The translations under genes and the position numbers were made by a program. The notes beneath the pieces were generated by a model. That model worked only from the letters and a program-made list of their open reading frames with translations, had not been told where the DNA came from and did no database searches. From Vibrio neptunius (GTDB lineage: Bacteria > Pseudomonadota > Gammaproteobacteria > Enterobacterales > Vibrionaceae), in NCBI GenBank assembly GCA_019339365.1, contig CP079859.1, positions 2,728,001 through 2,792,000 of the forward strand: 64,000 nucleotides of DNA, given 5' to 3'. Shown in pieces: positions 29,486 through 41,971 of the stretch (its first letter is position 1; the number at the start of each line of letters is the position of its first letter).

Positions 29486-31390
29486 ATGCCCACGAACCTT
29501 GTGTTAATTGTCACAATTCTTATTTTCACTTTCCCCTTGCCCGCTTTGGCCGCGTGTCATATCCAAACGGATAGCGATTATCTTTACTTACACACGAATA
29601 TTGAACATAAAGCGCTGTTGACCTTTTATTACGACTCACTTTGCAAACCAGGAGAAGTCGAACTTTCACATATTGAATTGCCACCGAACGCATCAGTATC
29701 TGAACAAGCCCTTTATTATTTCGGCCTCAAAAATCTCCGTAAATACGAGGGATTAAGAACACCCAAGATTCCTGAACTGCTCAAACTCGGCGAAAACAGC
29801 CAAATTGAGTGGATTAGTGCAGAAGCGATGCTAAACAAAGCCATTCACTTGATTGAATCAGATCTACTTTTGGAAGGGGAATTTCTGCTCCACGAAGTGA
29901 TCCCAATTGCTAGGGATATTGGCTACAAGAGGTTACTGGGTCGCACTTATCGTTGGCTGGGAAACGTTAAGGCTCAGCGCTCAAATCTTAAATCCAGCCT
30001 CAATTATTATAAAACCGCCTATGAGGTCATGACAGAAATCGGGGATGACTTCCAAACGAGCATGACACTCAACAATATCGCAACTGTCTACATGCAGTCA
30101 GGCGAGTGGAAGCGTGCCAACACATACCTCACACGCGCGCTAGCGCTGTATCAAACACAAGGTTACAACAACAGCTTGTTTGAAGCCATTATGTACTCCA
30201 ATGTCAGTGCCATTGATTTTGCTATGGGCAGAAAGGAGCGCTCTGAACAATACATGCTAATGGCACTCAAAGAAGCAGAGAATACAGGGTCAGATAAGAT
30301 TAAGTTTTCTACGTTATCAAATATGTCACAGCGATACAGTGACGTCGGAAATTCACAACAAGCACTCACACTCGCCAAGCAATGTATTGAAGAAAGTCAG
30401 GCTCTCGATCCCCAGTCAAATCTCACCTTAGCGACTTGCTACGAAGCCTATTCAGAGGCAAGTTTCGTTGCTCAAGACTACCAAAACAGTATCGATTACG
30501 CGAAACGGGTTCTTGACGCATTGCACACCTCAGAAAGCAGCGAAGTGGTTTGGGAAATTCAAACTCTCAACACATTAGTCAAAGCCTATGAGGCACAGGG
30601 GAATTATCAACAAGCTTTGGCTTACATGAAATTGCTATCACAGGTACGTCAAAACTTCTATCGTCAGACGTACGATGCTGAAATCTTGAGTGAAAAAAAC
30701 GCACTTGAAAGGCAATTAAACAAAAGTGAAATACAGTTACTAGAGGCACAAAATGAATTGCAGCAAACCAATCTGCGTTCTCAACGTACTCGTGAAATTT
30801 TGTTTATTATCTTTTTCTTCGCATTAGCCTATCTCGTTAGTCGACGTCTGTGGAAGATGAAACGGATTACCAAAGAGCTAAAAAATCAAAACACGACGGA
30901 CTCACTGACTGGTTTAGCCAATCGACGTTATATTGAATACTGGTTATCTCAACCTGATAGAGTCAAAAAGAGTGACTATTACGCTCTGAGTGTTATCGAC
31001 ATTGACCACTTCAAGCAATTCAATGACACTCACGGCCATGATGTGGGTGATACGGTACTCAAGGCAACAGCAAAACAACTAAAGAAAAATACCCGTGGAC
31101 ACGATATTGTCGCTCGCTGGGGCGGAGAGGAGTTTGTCCTAATCATTCCTATCGATAGCGCACATGGCGTTGAAGAAACCTTAGAGAGAGTCAGGAAAAG
31201 CGTTGAAGATCATAGCGTTAATGTAGGAGAGGAAAACCTTGCGGTGACTATTTCGATCGGAACTCAGCTTTGCCATTACCAAGACATTCAAGCAGACTGG
31301 GATGGTATGTTCAGAAGCGCCGATAAAGCACTCTACCAAGCGAAGCTAAGTGGGCGCAATCGATGTATCACATTCGATTGCCAACATTGA
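29486..31390 (+). CDS. TPR-containing membrane GGDEF diguanylate cyclase
   Basis: 634 aa. A signal sequence ends near LPALAA, then an extracytoplasmic sensor of tetratricopeptide repeats (about 110-390; for example SLNYYKTAYEVMTEIGDD and QALAYMKLLSQV), a coiled coil (about 395-430), one TM helix (about 433-452) and a cytoplasmic GGDEF domain with DSLTGLANRR, IDIDHFKQFND and GGEEF (about 544-548). RGHD five residues before GGEEF matches the product-inhibition I-site. It probably makes c-di-GMP in response to a periplasmic protein or peptide partner; the ligand is unknown. It stands alone after the fadL terminator, and its stop lies 13 bases from that of the convergent gene. Confidence 0.9.
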   Translation: MPTNLVLIVTILIFTFPLPALAACHIQTDSDYLYLHTNIEHKALLTFYYDSLCKPGEVELSHIELPPNASVSEQALYYFGLKNLRKYEGLRTPKIPELLKLGENSQIEWISAEAMLNKAIHLIESDLLLEGEFLLHEVIPIARDIGYKRLLGRTYRWLGNVKAQRSNLKSSLNYYKTAYEVMTEIGDDFQTSMTLNNIATVYMQSGEWKRANTYLTRALALYQTQGYNNSLFEAIMYSNVSAIDFAMGRKERSEQYMLMALKEAENTGSDKIKFSTLSNMSQRYSDVGNSQQALTLAKQCIEESQALDPQSNLTLATCYEAYSEASFVAQDYQNSIDYAKRVLDALHTSESSEVVWEIQTLNTLVKAYEAQGNYQQALAYMKLLSQVRQNFYRQTYDAEILSEKNALERQLNKSEIQLLEAQNELQQTNLRSQRTREILFIIFFFALAYLVSRRLWKMKRITKELKNQNTTDSLTGLANRRYIEYWLSQPDRVKKSDYYALSVIDIDHFKQFNDTHGHDVGDTVLKATAKQLKKNTRGHDIVARWGGEEFVLIIPIDSAHGVEETLERVRKSVEDHSVNVGEENLAVTISIGTQLCHYQDIQADWDGMFRSADKALYQAKLSGRNRCITFDCQH

Positions 31391-31403
31391 TGCAAACAAA
31401 CAC

Positions 31404-32339
31404 TTATTGGCAATTAACCGACCCCAGCAGCTGTTGAACATACTCTGAATTGCGTTCGATCCAAGCCTTCGCAGCCCCTTGAACATCAAGATTCTCAACA
31501 TCCACTAATGTGGCTGCCATCGCGATATCTCTATTGTTAAGTTGAAAGCGTTGCACCACTTCGTAAGCGCACTGAGAACGACTTTTAAGCTGATTAGAAA
31601 TGGCAATTTTCAGCCAACCACCGGATGGGTTACCACAATCCCACAAATATTTAGGATTTGTCCCCCAAGAAGGGTCTTCTTCACACTCATGTGTATAGGC
31701 AGGGAACTCAATAAAGCTTCCTGCGTAGACAGACTCTACCCAGTTGGGTGTCCAATTGAAAATAAGCAGAGGCTTTTTTTGTGTCACATACTGATGAATT
31801 TTCTGATTTATCGCTTGCCCACTGGGTAGCACAATCACCTTGAAATTGAGGCCAAGAGCTCGGATTCTCGCGTTATCGGGTTTCTCCCAAGGTCCTGTAT
31901 AAAAGGTCCCTACCTGCTCGCCATTTTCTGCGAACAGGGAAAAGCATGACTCCAGAGCCTTCCAGTCCGGAAGCCCTGGGCACAAGGTTTCAACATAATC
32001 TGGATACCACCATTCCTCTCGTGTCTTTGCTTGATGGGTGGTACCTTCTTCAATCAAAGATTTGTCTCGCAATTCTCGGTATTGAGGCCCCATTGACCCT
32101 TCCCAAACTTCCACCTGAATATCCGCTTTACCTGTACTCAAATACATCCATTGTGGCGTTGAAGAAATGGCAATGACTTCAGTATTGACGTGCTTTGACT
32201 GTAAGATCTCTGCCAATACGTGCGTAAGCACTCGCTGGCTAGACCAATCTAGCTCAAGCAGCCGAACGGTTTCAGCAATCACACTGGACGAAAAACAGCA
32301 GGTTAAGCCAATAATTACTTTTGCTGTATTTATCTTCAT
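31404..32339 (-). CDS. Glycine betaine/choline-type periplasmic binding protein (OpuAC family)
   Basis: About 311 aa from ATG 32339, which gives a compact signal peptide (MKINTAKVIIGLTCCFSSSV, cleaved after IA); an ATG at 32363 is also in frame. Conserved OpuAC/ProX features include LLELDWSSQRVLTHVLAEIL, a WEGSMG segment and several tryptophans (EEWWYPDYV, FNWTPNWV) of the kind that form the quaternary-amine box. No permease or ATPase gene is adjacent, so it is an orphan. It lies 82 bases downstream of a PLP decarboxylase gene and in the same direction as a Cache chemoreceptor gene. It may serve another transporter or present ligand to a chemoreceptor (inference). Confidence 0.85.
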   Translation of the reverse strand: MKINTAKVIIGLTCCFSSSVIAETVRLLELDWSSQRVLTHVLAEILQSKHVNTEVIAISSTPQWMYLSTGKADIQVEVWEGSMGPQYRELRDKSLIEEGTTHQAKTREEWWYPDYVETLCPGLPDWKALESCFSLFAENGEQVGTFYTGPWEKPDNARIRALGLNFKVIVLPSGQAINQKIHQYVTQKKPLLIFNWTPNWVESVYAGSFIEFPAYTHECEEDPSWGTNPKYLWDCGNPSGGWLKIAISNQLKSRSQCAYEVVQRFQLNNRDIAMAATLVDVENLDVQGAAKAWIERNSEYVQQLLGSVNCQ

Positions 32340-32421
32340 AACAACAGACGAACAAATCTTCATATATAAAGATTAGTTCATCTGTTAGCCGCAGTGTTCA
32401 AATCATCCATTCTCTGAATTT

Positions 32422-34092
32422 CTATCCAAATAAACGGCAATACTCATCAATATGCTTGCGGGAGGTATACGGGTTAAGAAACACCGCCTTCTCGCCAGGC
32501 AACGCTATGCAGTATCCTTGGTAATCGTAGTCGGTATGAGCGATCGACTCGACCCAGTTTGTATTCAACCCTTGCCCTTGTCGTTTAAGAAAGTGATTTC
32601 TGTGGTAAAGCGTGTTCTTAACTAAATCATCTACGGCAGAGTCGCTTTGCTTAATCGCGAGCTCAGTTTCATAAAGGTGTAGGACTGAGGTCGTATCTTG
32701 GGGGTAAAGTCGCAACGCGACTGAGGGGCCATGATTACCAGAACAAACAACCTTACAGCCCGGCATCTGCCTCAATTTCATACGCAGATAGTTGGCATTT
32801 TGTAGCCCATGGGCAAGCACCACCTGATAGCCTTCTTTCCCCAAAAACTGTAATGCCGAATAGGCAGAAAACACGCCTACCGCACCACGTGAACACTCTA
32901 TCGTAGACTGAAGATGCGTCTTTTGTTGAAGTTGAGTTTCAAAGTAAGAAAAGTAGCTTGGCTCCTGTCTTAAATCTTCAAAATCATTTTTGTTTCGCAC
33001 CATCAATAGACTAGAGGTGTAGGGCGCATAGCCCCACTTTTGAAAATCGACGGTAAATGAATCAGCTTCTTTTAGGCCTGCCATCATCTTCTTTAAATAG
33101 CGTAGACTGGTGAGAGTCGCTTCATTTATTGCTAGGGGGTTTTCTTGAAGATCGTAGTCAAGAAAAAACAGCAAACTCCAGCCAACTGCTGCATCCACGT
33201 GGATGTGGGGTTTGCGAATAATTTCGTACTTACGACACAAGCGTTCAGACAACTGGCGCACCTGTTGAACATCATCAATCGCAAACGTGTCAGTCGTACC
33301 GCAGGTGAGCATAATGGTAGGGACAGCAATGCCTTGCTTAAAGCACGTTTCTAACTGTCGTTCTAAGTCGTTGAGACAGATCTGGTTGTTACGATTAATA
33401 CGAACCCGAATTACCTGCCTTTCGAGATCAATCCCTAGAAGAGACAAGTTAGTCATGTTCGAGTAATGACCTGATTCGGAGTTGACCATACAAAATCGCC
33501 GACCCGCCACCCCTTCAGATTTCGATTTTGGGAATGCTTTACGCATGCCAAACAGGTAACCATATAGGTTGCAAAAAGTACCGCCTTGGGTAAACAAACC
33601 GCCAGCAGTCTGGGGATCATAGCCTGCTAGTTGAGCAATCTGACGCACGACCATTCTCTCCAACTCTATAGCCATACCGGCGTATTCGCTATAGACCAAA
33701 TTGGGGTTTTTGATTGTTGCCAACATCGCTCCGTGAATCGCTGGGTCACAGGGGGTAGAGATAACATTTTCCACTGACCTTGGATCTTGCCAATCTTTAC
33801 TATGATGGGCGACAAACAAAGCAAGCGGGTCAAAGGCTTCCGTCGGGGCATTCATTTGCTCGGGAATATCTTGTCGTTGACACAAAGCTTTTACCAGCTG
33901 ACGGTAATCTTCATTAGAAAATGGCGACTTTCTACTCGCCAGCATACTCACTTCCGGACAAGAAAACAGAGGCCATAACTGTTTATCGCGACTAAAGAAA
34001 CGGCGTATCACCTCATTATATTTCTCTACATAATAAGGCGATAACGCGTTCGCTTTTAAGCCATCTTTCTCGAGTGTTGCTGCATGATTCAT
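32422..34092 (-). CDS. PLP-dependent group II amino-acid decarboxylase (PanP/glutamate decarboxylase-like)
   Basis: 556 aa cytoplasmic enzyme. HVDAAVGWS supplies the PLP-ring and Asp contacts, and the Schiff-base lysine lies in SFTVDFQKWGYAPYTSSL. The N-terminal part has the family motif GGLFTQGGTFCNLYG, in the place of the usual TSGGTEAN-like segment. Similarity is greatest, from memory, to the Vibrio PLP-dependent aspartate 1-decarboxylase PanP group, which typically has an HK pair at the lysine; here it is QK followed by W, so the substrate could be another amino acid. An ideal ribosome site, AGGAGGTGAT, sits just before ATG 34092. The gap to the upstream chemoreceptor gene is only 27 bases. 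Confidence 0.85.
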   Translation of the reverse strand: MNHAATLEKDGLKANALSPYYVEKYNEVIRRFFSRDKQLWPLFSCPEVSMLASRKSPFSNEDYRQLVKALCQRQDIPEQMNAPTEAFDPLALFVAHHSKDWQDPRSVENVISTPCDPAIHGAMLATIKNPNLVYSEYAGMAIELERMVVRQIAQLAGYDPQTAGGLFTQGGTFCNLYGYLFGMRKAFPKSKSEGVAGRRFCMVNSESGHYSNMTNLSLLGIDLERQVIRVRINRNNQICLNDLERQLETCFKQGIAVPTIMLTCGTTDTFAIDDVQQVRQLSERLCRKYEIIRKPHIHVDAAVGWSLLFFLDYDLQENPLAINEATLTSLRYLKKMMAGLKEADSFTVDFQKWGYAPYTSSLLMVRNKNDFEDLRQEPSYFSYFETQLQQKTHLQSTIECSRGAVGVFSAYSALQFLGKEGYQVVLAHGLQNANYLRMKLRQMPGCKVVCSGNHGPSVALRLYPQDTTSVLHLYETELAIKQSDSAVDDLVKNTLYHRNHFLKRQGQGLNTNWVESIAHTDYDYQGYCIALPGEKAVFLNPYTSRKHIDEYCRLFG

Positions 34093-34119
34093 ACATCACC
34101 TCCTGGTGGCTTAAAAGTG

Positions 34120-36015
34120 TCATCGTAATTTAAAGTTGGCGACTAACCTTTCTAGTTCATGATTGGATTCACTGAGCGACTCCGTTGCTGAGACAGTTTG
34201 TTGACCACTGGTCACTAGCGATTCAACAATCTCTCTGATGGAGAGCATATTGCGACTTAGCTCTTCAGCAACCGTGCTTTGCTCTTCGGTTGCCGCTGAG
34301 ATTTGTGTACTGACATCGTCAATCTCTTTGACGGATACCGTCATCATACCGAGGCTTTCAGACACCTCTGACGTTTTCTCCGCGGTGGTCTCACACTGCT
34401 CCTTCGTTGCCTCCATGGCGCGAACGACGCTTTCGGTACCATCAAGTAGTTGGCTCAACATATCGGAAATCTCAGTCGTACTGTTCTGTGTCCTAGCTGC
34501 GAGCGCCCTCACCTCATCGGCAACGACAGCAAAGCCACGACCTTGTTCGCCTGCTCGTGCCGCTTCGATAGCCGCATTCAATGCCAGCAAATTGGTCTGT
34601 TCTGAGATTTCACCGATCACTGTCAATACATCGCTGATACGATTGGCATCCTGCTTCATACTGACAATTCGGTTTGACATATCATCAACTTCCGTGACTA
34701 AAGCACTGACCGTCGACACTGCATTGTTGACGATATTCAAGGAAGACTGTGCCTCGCCGCTCGCCGCTTCAGTAATACGATTGGACTGATGAACGTTTTC
34801 AGCCACACTGCGTGCACTTTCACTCATCTCGGTGATAGCAGTCACAACCTGCTCTGTTTCACTAGAATGATTGAGAAGCTTCGACTCGTTCTCTCTCGCC
34901 GTTTGACCAAGCTGAACGAGGCTAGACGAAATACTTTCACTGGCATTTGAAATTTGCAACATCATCTGCTGAAGGTTTTCTACAAACTGATTGAAACCCA
35001 GACTAATCTGTCCAAGATCATCATTACTGGCTATCTCAAGACGCTGGGTCAAGTCCCCATTACCCTGAGACAAATCCAATACCGCTGACTTTAGGCCGAG
35101 CAGTGGTTTATAGGCGTAGTGAAGAATGACAAAAATTGCGCCAAAACTGACAAGAAACAGTAGGAAACCGGTAATGATCGATTCTTGCTCAGCTTTGTCA
35201 ACGTGTGCCAATGCGGTCGCTTGGTCAACGAACACCATCAGAGTCCAGTACATATTATCTGTCAGATTCACTCGCTGGAAATAGCCATCAAACTGAATGC
35301 CAAGGTACGGGAAGTTTAGATGACCATTTTGCCGTGAGCTGAACATCCGCTCCATGGCAATAAAGTTCGGGCTAACCTGAGATGGTGTCCGACCAATATC
35401 ATTGGGATCATCACTAGCAAAAAACACCGCATTTTGGTCGGTCAGCGTTGCTGCACCACCAGCAAAACGCATGTTACTCACTGTGCTGATGATTTCACCT
35501 AACTGGATATCACCGAGCAAAACGCCGACAACTTGACCGCCTTGTTTCACTGGCATAGTGGCACTGACGACTTTTTCTCCGGTGACTTTATCTTGATAAA
35601 TATCGCTCAACGCCACAGAAGAAGCTGTTTTGGCTGCTTTGTACCAATCACGGGTCCTGAAGTCGAATCGATTACTACTCTCGACAGACATATAGTTCCG
35701 TCCGTCCTCATAGGTCATGATGACATTGGAAATCCCAGTGCTTTTGGCAAGCAAATTGACCAATTTCTGGTTTTCAGAGTCAGAAAGGTCAGGAGTAAAT
35801 TGCTCTGCTCCAGTGGCTATTGCATTGATACGGAACTGCATCAACTGTTCGAGTTCGGTCACATGAAAACTCAGTTTGTTTTCAGTCTCATTGACCAAAG
35901 CCGTGACCATTTTTTCTTTCATGGATAGAATATTGAGCGTGCCAAGGACAATCAGAGAAATCGTCACTAGCAACCCAACACCAAGATAGATACGCGTTTT
36001 AAAACCTATATTCAT
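34120..36015 (-). CDS. Methyl-accepting chemotaxis protein with dCache sensor
   Basis: 631 aa. TM1 at about 10-32, a periplasmic double-Cache domain (about 35-275), TM2 near 283-305, HAMP, then the signalling hairpin with [20 protein letters not shown]. In the Cache domain [23 protein letters not shown] and LLGDIQL resemble the R-x-WY...D pattern of amino-acid-binding dCache receptors. The ribosome site AGGAGG precedes ATG 36015. It heads a probable operon with the decarboxylase (27-base gap) and the betaine-type binding protein. There is no C-terminal CheR-tethering pentapeptide (ends VANFKLR). Confidence 0.93.
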   Translation of the reverse strand: MNIGFKTRIYLGVGLLVTISLIVLGTLNILSMKEKMVTALVNETENKLSFHVTELEQLMQFRINAIATGAEQFTPDLSDSENQKLVNLLAKSTGISNVIMTYEDGRNYMSVESSNRFDFRTRDWYKAAKTASSVALSDIYQDKVTGEKVVSATMPVKQGGQVVGVLLGDIQLGEIISTVSNMRFAGGAATLTDQNAVFFASDDPNDIGRTPSQVSPNFIAMERMFSSRQNGHLNFPYLGIQFDGYFQRVNLTDNMYWTLMVFVDQATALAHVDKAEQESIITGFLLFLVSFGAIFVILHYAYKPLLGLKSAVLDLSQGNGDLTQRLEIASNDDLGQISLGFNQFVENLQQMMLQISNASESISSSLVQLGQTARENESKLLNHSSETEQVVTAITEMSESARSVAENVHQSNRITEAASGEAQSSLNIVNNAVSTVSALVTEVDDMSNRIVSMKQDANRISDVLTVIGEISEQTNLLALNAAIEAARAGEQGRGFAVVADEVRALAARTQNSTTEISDMLSQLLDGTESVVRAMEATKEQCETTAEKTSEVSESLGMMTVSVKEIDDVSTQISAATEEQSTVAEELSRNMLSIREIVESLVTSGQQTVSATESLSESNHELERLVANFKLR

Positions 36016-36342
36016 TACGCCTCCTCACTACTTGAACGAGCGATATAAAGAACGTAAGGATGAATTCCGGTTTGCATTTTAATTCGTATATGGCTTGCCG
36101 AATAATCGGCAAATCGTGAGCTTATGCCCACCTTCAAACCGTCTTTACACCCAGCCAACCTAATTACCTTAGCTTGATATCACAAATATATACAACCATT
36201 ATTATATAAATTTATTATATTGTTAGCGGAGAAAAAGAGGATTAAAGCGGGATAATTCGCACTATATACCTCATATATTCAAAACCTTAACAATAAATAC
36301 TGGACAAGAATGGCTCAACAGTGAGCCATTCGTTATTTGCGC
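36016..36342. other. AT-rich intergenic region upstream of the Cache MCP operon
   Basis: Contains a perfect palindrome, TTGCCGA (36095-36101), ATAA, TCGGCAA (36106-36112), about 80 bases upstream of the MCP start, a candidate operator. The lap-proximal part (36150-36310) is very AT-rich. A short GGCTCA/TGAGCC hairpin (36311-36326) follows lap. Confidence 0.5.
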
Positions 36343-37890
<1,548 letters not shown>

Positions 37891-37992
37891 TCACCAAAAC
37901 TTAGGATATTTATTTACATTTTGAGAATTATTCGTCTTACACCAAAGCGTAACAATAGGTTGTCATCTTTTTATCAATACATGGATTAGTTA

Positions 37993-38016
37993 ATAGGGGC
38001 ACAGAACTGCCCCTAT
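37993..38016 (-). terminator. Hairpin after the serine protease gene
   Basis: ATAGGGGCA (37993-38001) and TGCCCCTAT (38008-38016) form a 9-bp stem. On the minus strand it is followed by TAACTAAT, only a weak U-tract. Confidence 0.55.
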
Positions 38017-38027
38017 CTTGACTCAGA

Positions 38028-39470
38028 CTATTTTGCCGTGACTGACAATGTCACACCCGAAAAATTACTGTAAGCATTGAGCATGATATAGAGGTCTTCA
38101 CCTGCCTTCACTGCGTCACACGACTCCGTGTTACCTGAGCGATATGGTCTGCAATCGTAGGCACTTCTGGTTGGTTGAAGTCCTGAACGAACATAAAGAT
38201 CAGCATCACCAGTTCCCGAGGCAATCGACACAGTAACATCAGACGTTCTCTTATCTGAGCGCAGGACATACATTTTCTGCTCACCTTTTGCTAGTGTCAG
38301 GCCTGACAACGGAGTATCTAAACTCAGCTCAGTAATATCACTTCCAGGTTGCTCAACCATGCCATCGGGCAGAGTGTTGTTAAAGTGACTCGCGACTTTC
38401 GGCCAGATTTTACTGATTTTCACTCCTTGATTTTCACAGCCACCAAAATGATGCAGCGCAATCGCTTTATTGCTGCTGGCTTTGAGCACAGGGGAGCCTG
38501 AAGAGCCACCTATGGTGTCACAAAAGTAACCTGTATCGGTATTGGCTCCACGGCCATTGGCTGAAGCGACATCGATTTGACAAAGTCCAGACCCATTTTG
38601 ATCGCTTTCAATAGCGAGTTCTTTCGGGTTACCTGAACCGTGTTGAGGAATATAGATACCATCGCCATAGGTCGGCTCAGAAGCGTCCAGACCTAGGTAA
38701 CCAAACGAAGCAATTTTGGCGAAATCAGCAACGGTAAACAGCGTATAATCCAGCTCATAATCTGTACTAAGTATCTGATCACCCATAACTTTAACAGTGG
38801 TCGACATCGCACCATTACACGTTGTGCGTTGGTAGTTAAACCAGACCTCGGTATTTTTCAGTTCCGTTTCACTATCCACACAATGGTTGTTGGTAAACAT
38901 CCGGTTGTCTGGGCCTACCCGCCATGCAGTACATAGACTACGACCATTGATCAACAATCGTGCGACTGGGGTTGTCCATGCGACTTTTTCTGGATGCGAG
39001 TCCTGCCAGCACGCCACATCTCTTCGTTCGTTAACTCCGCAAGTGGATAGGGTCGACATTTCCTGTTCAGCCGAGTCTTTACCCGCCATGTAATAATCGA
39101 GTTCAAACTGTCCTTGCAGGCCTTGTTCATTCGCTATCAGTTCAATAACAAGTGCATCGCCTGAGATAGATTGTGCAAACCAATCTAGCTGACTGTCACT
39201 ATACTCAACGACTTCATCCGTAGTGGCAGATGTAAGTCGTAGAATCGCCCCTTTCGGAAGTGAGAGTTTTTTGAAGTGCAATTTAATGAATTCAGCCCCT
39301 TCATGTTTCACTATCTGACTCAAGTGCTGACTCGACATACCCGTCAATTCTGCATCTGACATAGTGAACTTCACTTCATCAGCAATGACGGGCAACGCTG
39401 TATCTGCCATCACGATGGGAGTGAAGAAACATGCGATAGCCAACCCAACGTTGCATAAATTTGTCTTCAT
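38028..39470 (-). CDS. Secreted trypsin-like (lysyl endopeptidase type) serine protease with PPC domain
   Basis: 480 aa. A signal peptide (ending PIVMA), a propeptide of about 120 residues, and an S1-fold catalytic domain follow. The triad is inferred as His196 (TNNHC), Asp241 (LDYTL) and Ser324 (GGSSGSP). Multiple cysteines suggest disulfides. A C-terminal PPC domain (about 378-480) has GDADLYVRSG and YDCRPYRSGNTESC, nearly the same as in the neighbouring aminopeptidase. The arrangement resembles Lysobacter/Achromobacter lysyl endopeptidases. It would cut proteins externally, producing peptides for Lap and Opp. In V. cholerae lap also has a neighbouring PPC-bearing protease gene (from memory). 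Confidence 0.9.
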   Translation of the reverse strand: MKTNLCNVGLAIACFFTPIVMADTALPVIADEVKFTMSDAELTGMSSQHLSQIVKHEGAEFIKLHFKKLSLPKGAILRLTSATTDEVVEYSDSQLDWFAQSISGDALVIELIANEQGLQGQFELDYYMAGKDSAEQEMSTLSTCGVNERRDVACWQDSHPEKVAWTTPVARLLINGRSLCTAWRVGPDNRMFTNNHCVDSETELKNTEVWFNYQRTTCNGAMSTTVKVMGDQILSTDYELDYTLFTVADFAKIASFGYLGLDASEPTYGDGIYIPQHGSGNPKELAIESDQNGSGLCQIDVASANGRGANTDTGYFCDTIGGSSGSPVLKASSNKAIALHHFGGCENQGVKISKIWPKVASHFNNTLPDGMVEQPGSDITELSLDTPLSGLTLAKGEQKMYVLRSDKRTSDVTVSIASGTGDADLYVRSGLQPTRSAYDCRPYRSGNTESCDAVKAGEDLYIMLNAYSNFSGVTLSVTAK

Positions 39471-39603
39471 TGTTTATTCCTTTTTTTGTTTATTTGTGTG
39501 GTCCCAAAAACAAACATATGCCGAAAAAACAAATAAGCAATCAATTGCATAACAATTTTAGAGTAAAGAAAATTGAACAGGTCGCGTTGTAGATGTGAAT
39601 AAA

Positions 39604-39624
39604 AAGGCACTCAATGAGTGCCTT
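39604..39624 (-). terminator. Terminator of the second Cache MCP gene
   Basis: AAGGCACTC (39604-39612), loop AAT, GAGTGCCTT (39616-39624). On the minus strand it is followed by TTTTATTC. Confidence 0.8.
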
Positions 39625-39649
39625 AGTCAAGATGTAATTTATTGATATA

Positions 39650-41533
39650 TCAGAGCTTAAATGTCGAAACCTTAGCCATTAGCTCGCCAGACAACCCCTT
39701 CACTGTGCCCGCTTCTTGAGAGCTTTCCTGAGCACTATTCACTAACTGATCAGCGACATCTTTAATCGAGGTGATATTTTGTGTGATCTCGTTTGTTACA
39801 TGGGTTTGCTCTTCTGCCGCCGTTGCGATTTGTGTCGCCATGTCACTAATGGTCCGCACTGCCGTATTGATTTCTTCCAGTGCCACACTCGCTTTATCAG
39901 CATCTTCGACAGAATGCGTGGCCAGAGCAGAACTGTTTTCCATCAATTTAACCGCGCTACCGGTTGTGACTTGCAATGTATCGATCGTTGCTTTAATTTC
40001 TTCGGTTGAATCATGTGTTCGTTGTGAAAGCACTCGCACTTCGTCAGCGACAACCGCGAAGCCTCGCCCTTGCTCACCAGCACGTGCAGCCTCAATAGCC
40101 GCATTCAATGCCAGCAAGTTGGTTTGTTCAGCAATACCCTGAATCGTTGCCAGAACCGTAGAAATATCCTGAGAGTGGCGGTTTAACTCTCCGACCACAT
40201 TACTCGCTTCTTGCAGCTCGTTAGCAAGACGGTTAATCGAGTTTTTGTTCTCAAGCACAACCGCACGTCCATTTTCTGTACTTTTCGCCGAACCTTGTGC
40301 AGATTGTGCGGTTTGCTCTGCGTGGGAAGCAATTTCGGCAGTAGCAGACGCCATCTCAGTAACAGCCGTTGCCACCATAGTGATTTCCTGCTGTTGGTGG
40401 TTTATCTCATCGACATTTCGATTCGCACGTTGGTTGCTGACTTCCGATTGCTGTGATAATTGCTGTGATTGTTCGCGGATATGCGCAATGAGCTGGTGCA
40501 TACTACCAACAAAAGTGTTGAAATTATTGGCGAGCTGACCGACTTCATCGTTACTGTCCACTTTTAGTCTCTGCGTAAGATCGCCACTACCATGCGCAAT
40601 CTGTTCGAGCGCGTTTGATACATTGGTTAGTGGGCGGAACAAGATGCCACACAGCATGTTAAACAAGAAAGTACAGACAATGACCACCACAATAGTCACT
40701 GCGATTTGCCCCCACACTGCGCTGTATAAAGGCGCCACCAGCGACTCGCGATTCAATACGGTGACTGTGATAAGCGGCGTCCCTTGAATTTGCGCTGCGT
40801 AAACAACACTTAACTCGCCATTCACATCTGTATAAACGTCACTGCCAGAGCTCATCGCTTGCTGGATAACACCGAAGTCTAAACCAAGCTGCTGAACAGG
40901 TTGGTTTAGCAATTTAGTCTCTTTGTGAGTAAAGACATTGCCTTGCTGATTGGCAATAAACATGTACCCTTCACCTGGAAGGATTACCTTATCTAGCCCG
41001 GAAATAATATCGGTAATTTCAACATCCGCTCCTAACACCACGTTTTCGCCACCCAGGCTAACAACACTGCCTAAAGAGACCACATTAGCCCCCGTTGCCG
41101 CTGCTACTGTTGGGTTGTCCATAAAGACTTTTGATGGATTTTTCATCGCATTGATATACCACCCCCATTTGCGCGGATCATCGTTCCCTGGAGGGAGGAC
41201 GACACCATTGGCGTTGTCCTGAGAACCGTCAGGGTAGGCGAGGAACACATTGTCTAAACCTGCAGAGTTTTTCACCTGTTTGAGATTGCTCACTATCGAC
41301 GCCATATTGGCATCCGGTACGATTGATGTGAGTGCTCGTTCTTTCGACTCAATCCAATCCGACACATACTGGTTATAAGAAGCGGTAGAACTTTCTAGTC
41401 GTTGAGTCACTTCGATATCTAAGCGTTGTAATGACGCCCGAAAAGACAGCAACTCGACCAACAAACCACCCACGATGATGGCAACACTGGCTGACAACGC
41501 CAGTTTATTTTTTAAAGACAAGTTTTTAAACAT
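39650..41533 (-). CDS. Methyl-accepting chemotaxis protein with Cache sensor
   Basis: 627 aa. TM1 near 10-32, a periplasmic Cache domain (about 35-270) with [17 protein letters not shown] and [11 protein letters not shown]2 near 272-296, HAMP ([20 protein letters not shown]), then the hairpin [20 protein letters not shown]. It is a paralogue of the receptor at 34120-36015 but clearly different in the sensor. The ligand is unknown; its position between a protease and a chitin-active oxidase suggests sensing of polymer breakdown products (inference). It appears monocistronic. Confidence 0.93.
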   Translation of the reverse strand: MFKNLSLKNKLALSASVAIIVGGLLVELLSFRASLQRLDIEVTQRLESSTASYNQYVSDWIESKERALTSIVPDANMASIVSNLKQVKNSAGLDNVFLAYPDGSQDNANGVVLPPGNDDPRKWGWYINAMKNPSKVFMDNPTVAAATGANVVSLGSVVSLGGENVVLGADVEITDIISGLDKVILPGEGYMFIANQQGNVFTHKETKLLNQPVQQLGLDFGVIQQAMSSGSDVYTDVNGELSVVYAAQIQGTPLITVTVLNRESLVAPLYSAVWGQIAVTIVVVIVCTFLFNMLCGILFRPLTNVSNALEQIAHGSGDLTQRLKVDSNDEVGQLANNFNTFVGSMHQLIAHIREQSQQLSQQSEVSNQRANRNVDEINHQQQEITMVATAVTEMASATAEIASHAEQTAQSAQGSAKSTENGRAVVLENKNSINRLANELQEASNVVGELNRHSQDISTVLATIQGIAEQTNLLALNAAIEAARAGEQGRGFAVVADEVRVLSQRTHDSTEEIKATIDTLQVTTGSAVKLMENSSALATHSVEDADKASVALEEINTAVRTISDMATQIATAAEEQTHVTNEITQNITSIKDVADQLVNSAQESSQEAGTVKGLSGELMAKVSTFKL

Positions 41534-41971
41534 AGGACAACCTTTGTTTGATTATTTTTATCATCATGCAGTATTAAGCTTTAGTTGCTCGCCTACACAA
41601 TTGCAAAGATAACCCACCTGCTTTGTGCCCCCTAGTTTAAGAGCCATTCTTTGTATGCTTATCACGGATTTATTTCACACTTTAAAATAAAACACGATAC
41701 GGCCTGCTTTCATTGGGTCAATGTCGGTCTAACGCTCTGCGACGAATCATGACTCAAAACAACAACAAAATTATTTGAAGTGACTCGAAAGGAAAACCAA
41801 CGTTCAGCAATACATTACTTATCCATGCGAACAATATGGCAATTTGACATCAAAGCGCCCAAGGATTAGCCACATTACATCACGAATTTATAAATTACTT
41901 GCTAGGTTGAGATCGCTGTTAGCGCGCTACAAGTGCTTTCAATTGTTCTACCACTATTACAAGGAAAAATT
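41534..41971. other. Intergenic region between divergent MCP and LPMO genes
   Basis: 438 bases holding the two divergent promoters. I see no gene, strong hairpin or recognisable operator in it. Confidence 0.5.
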
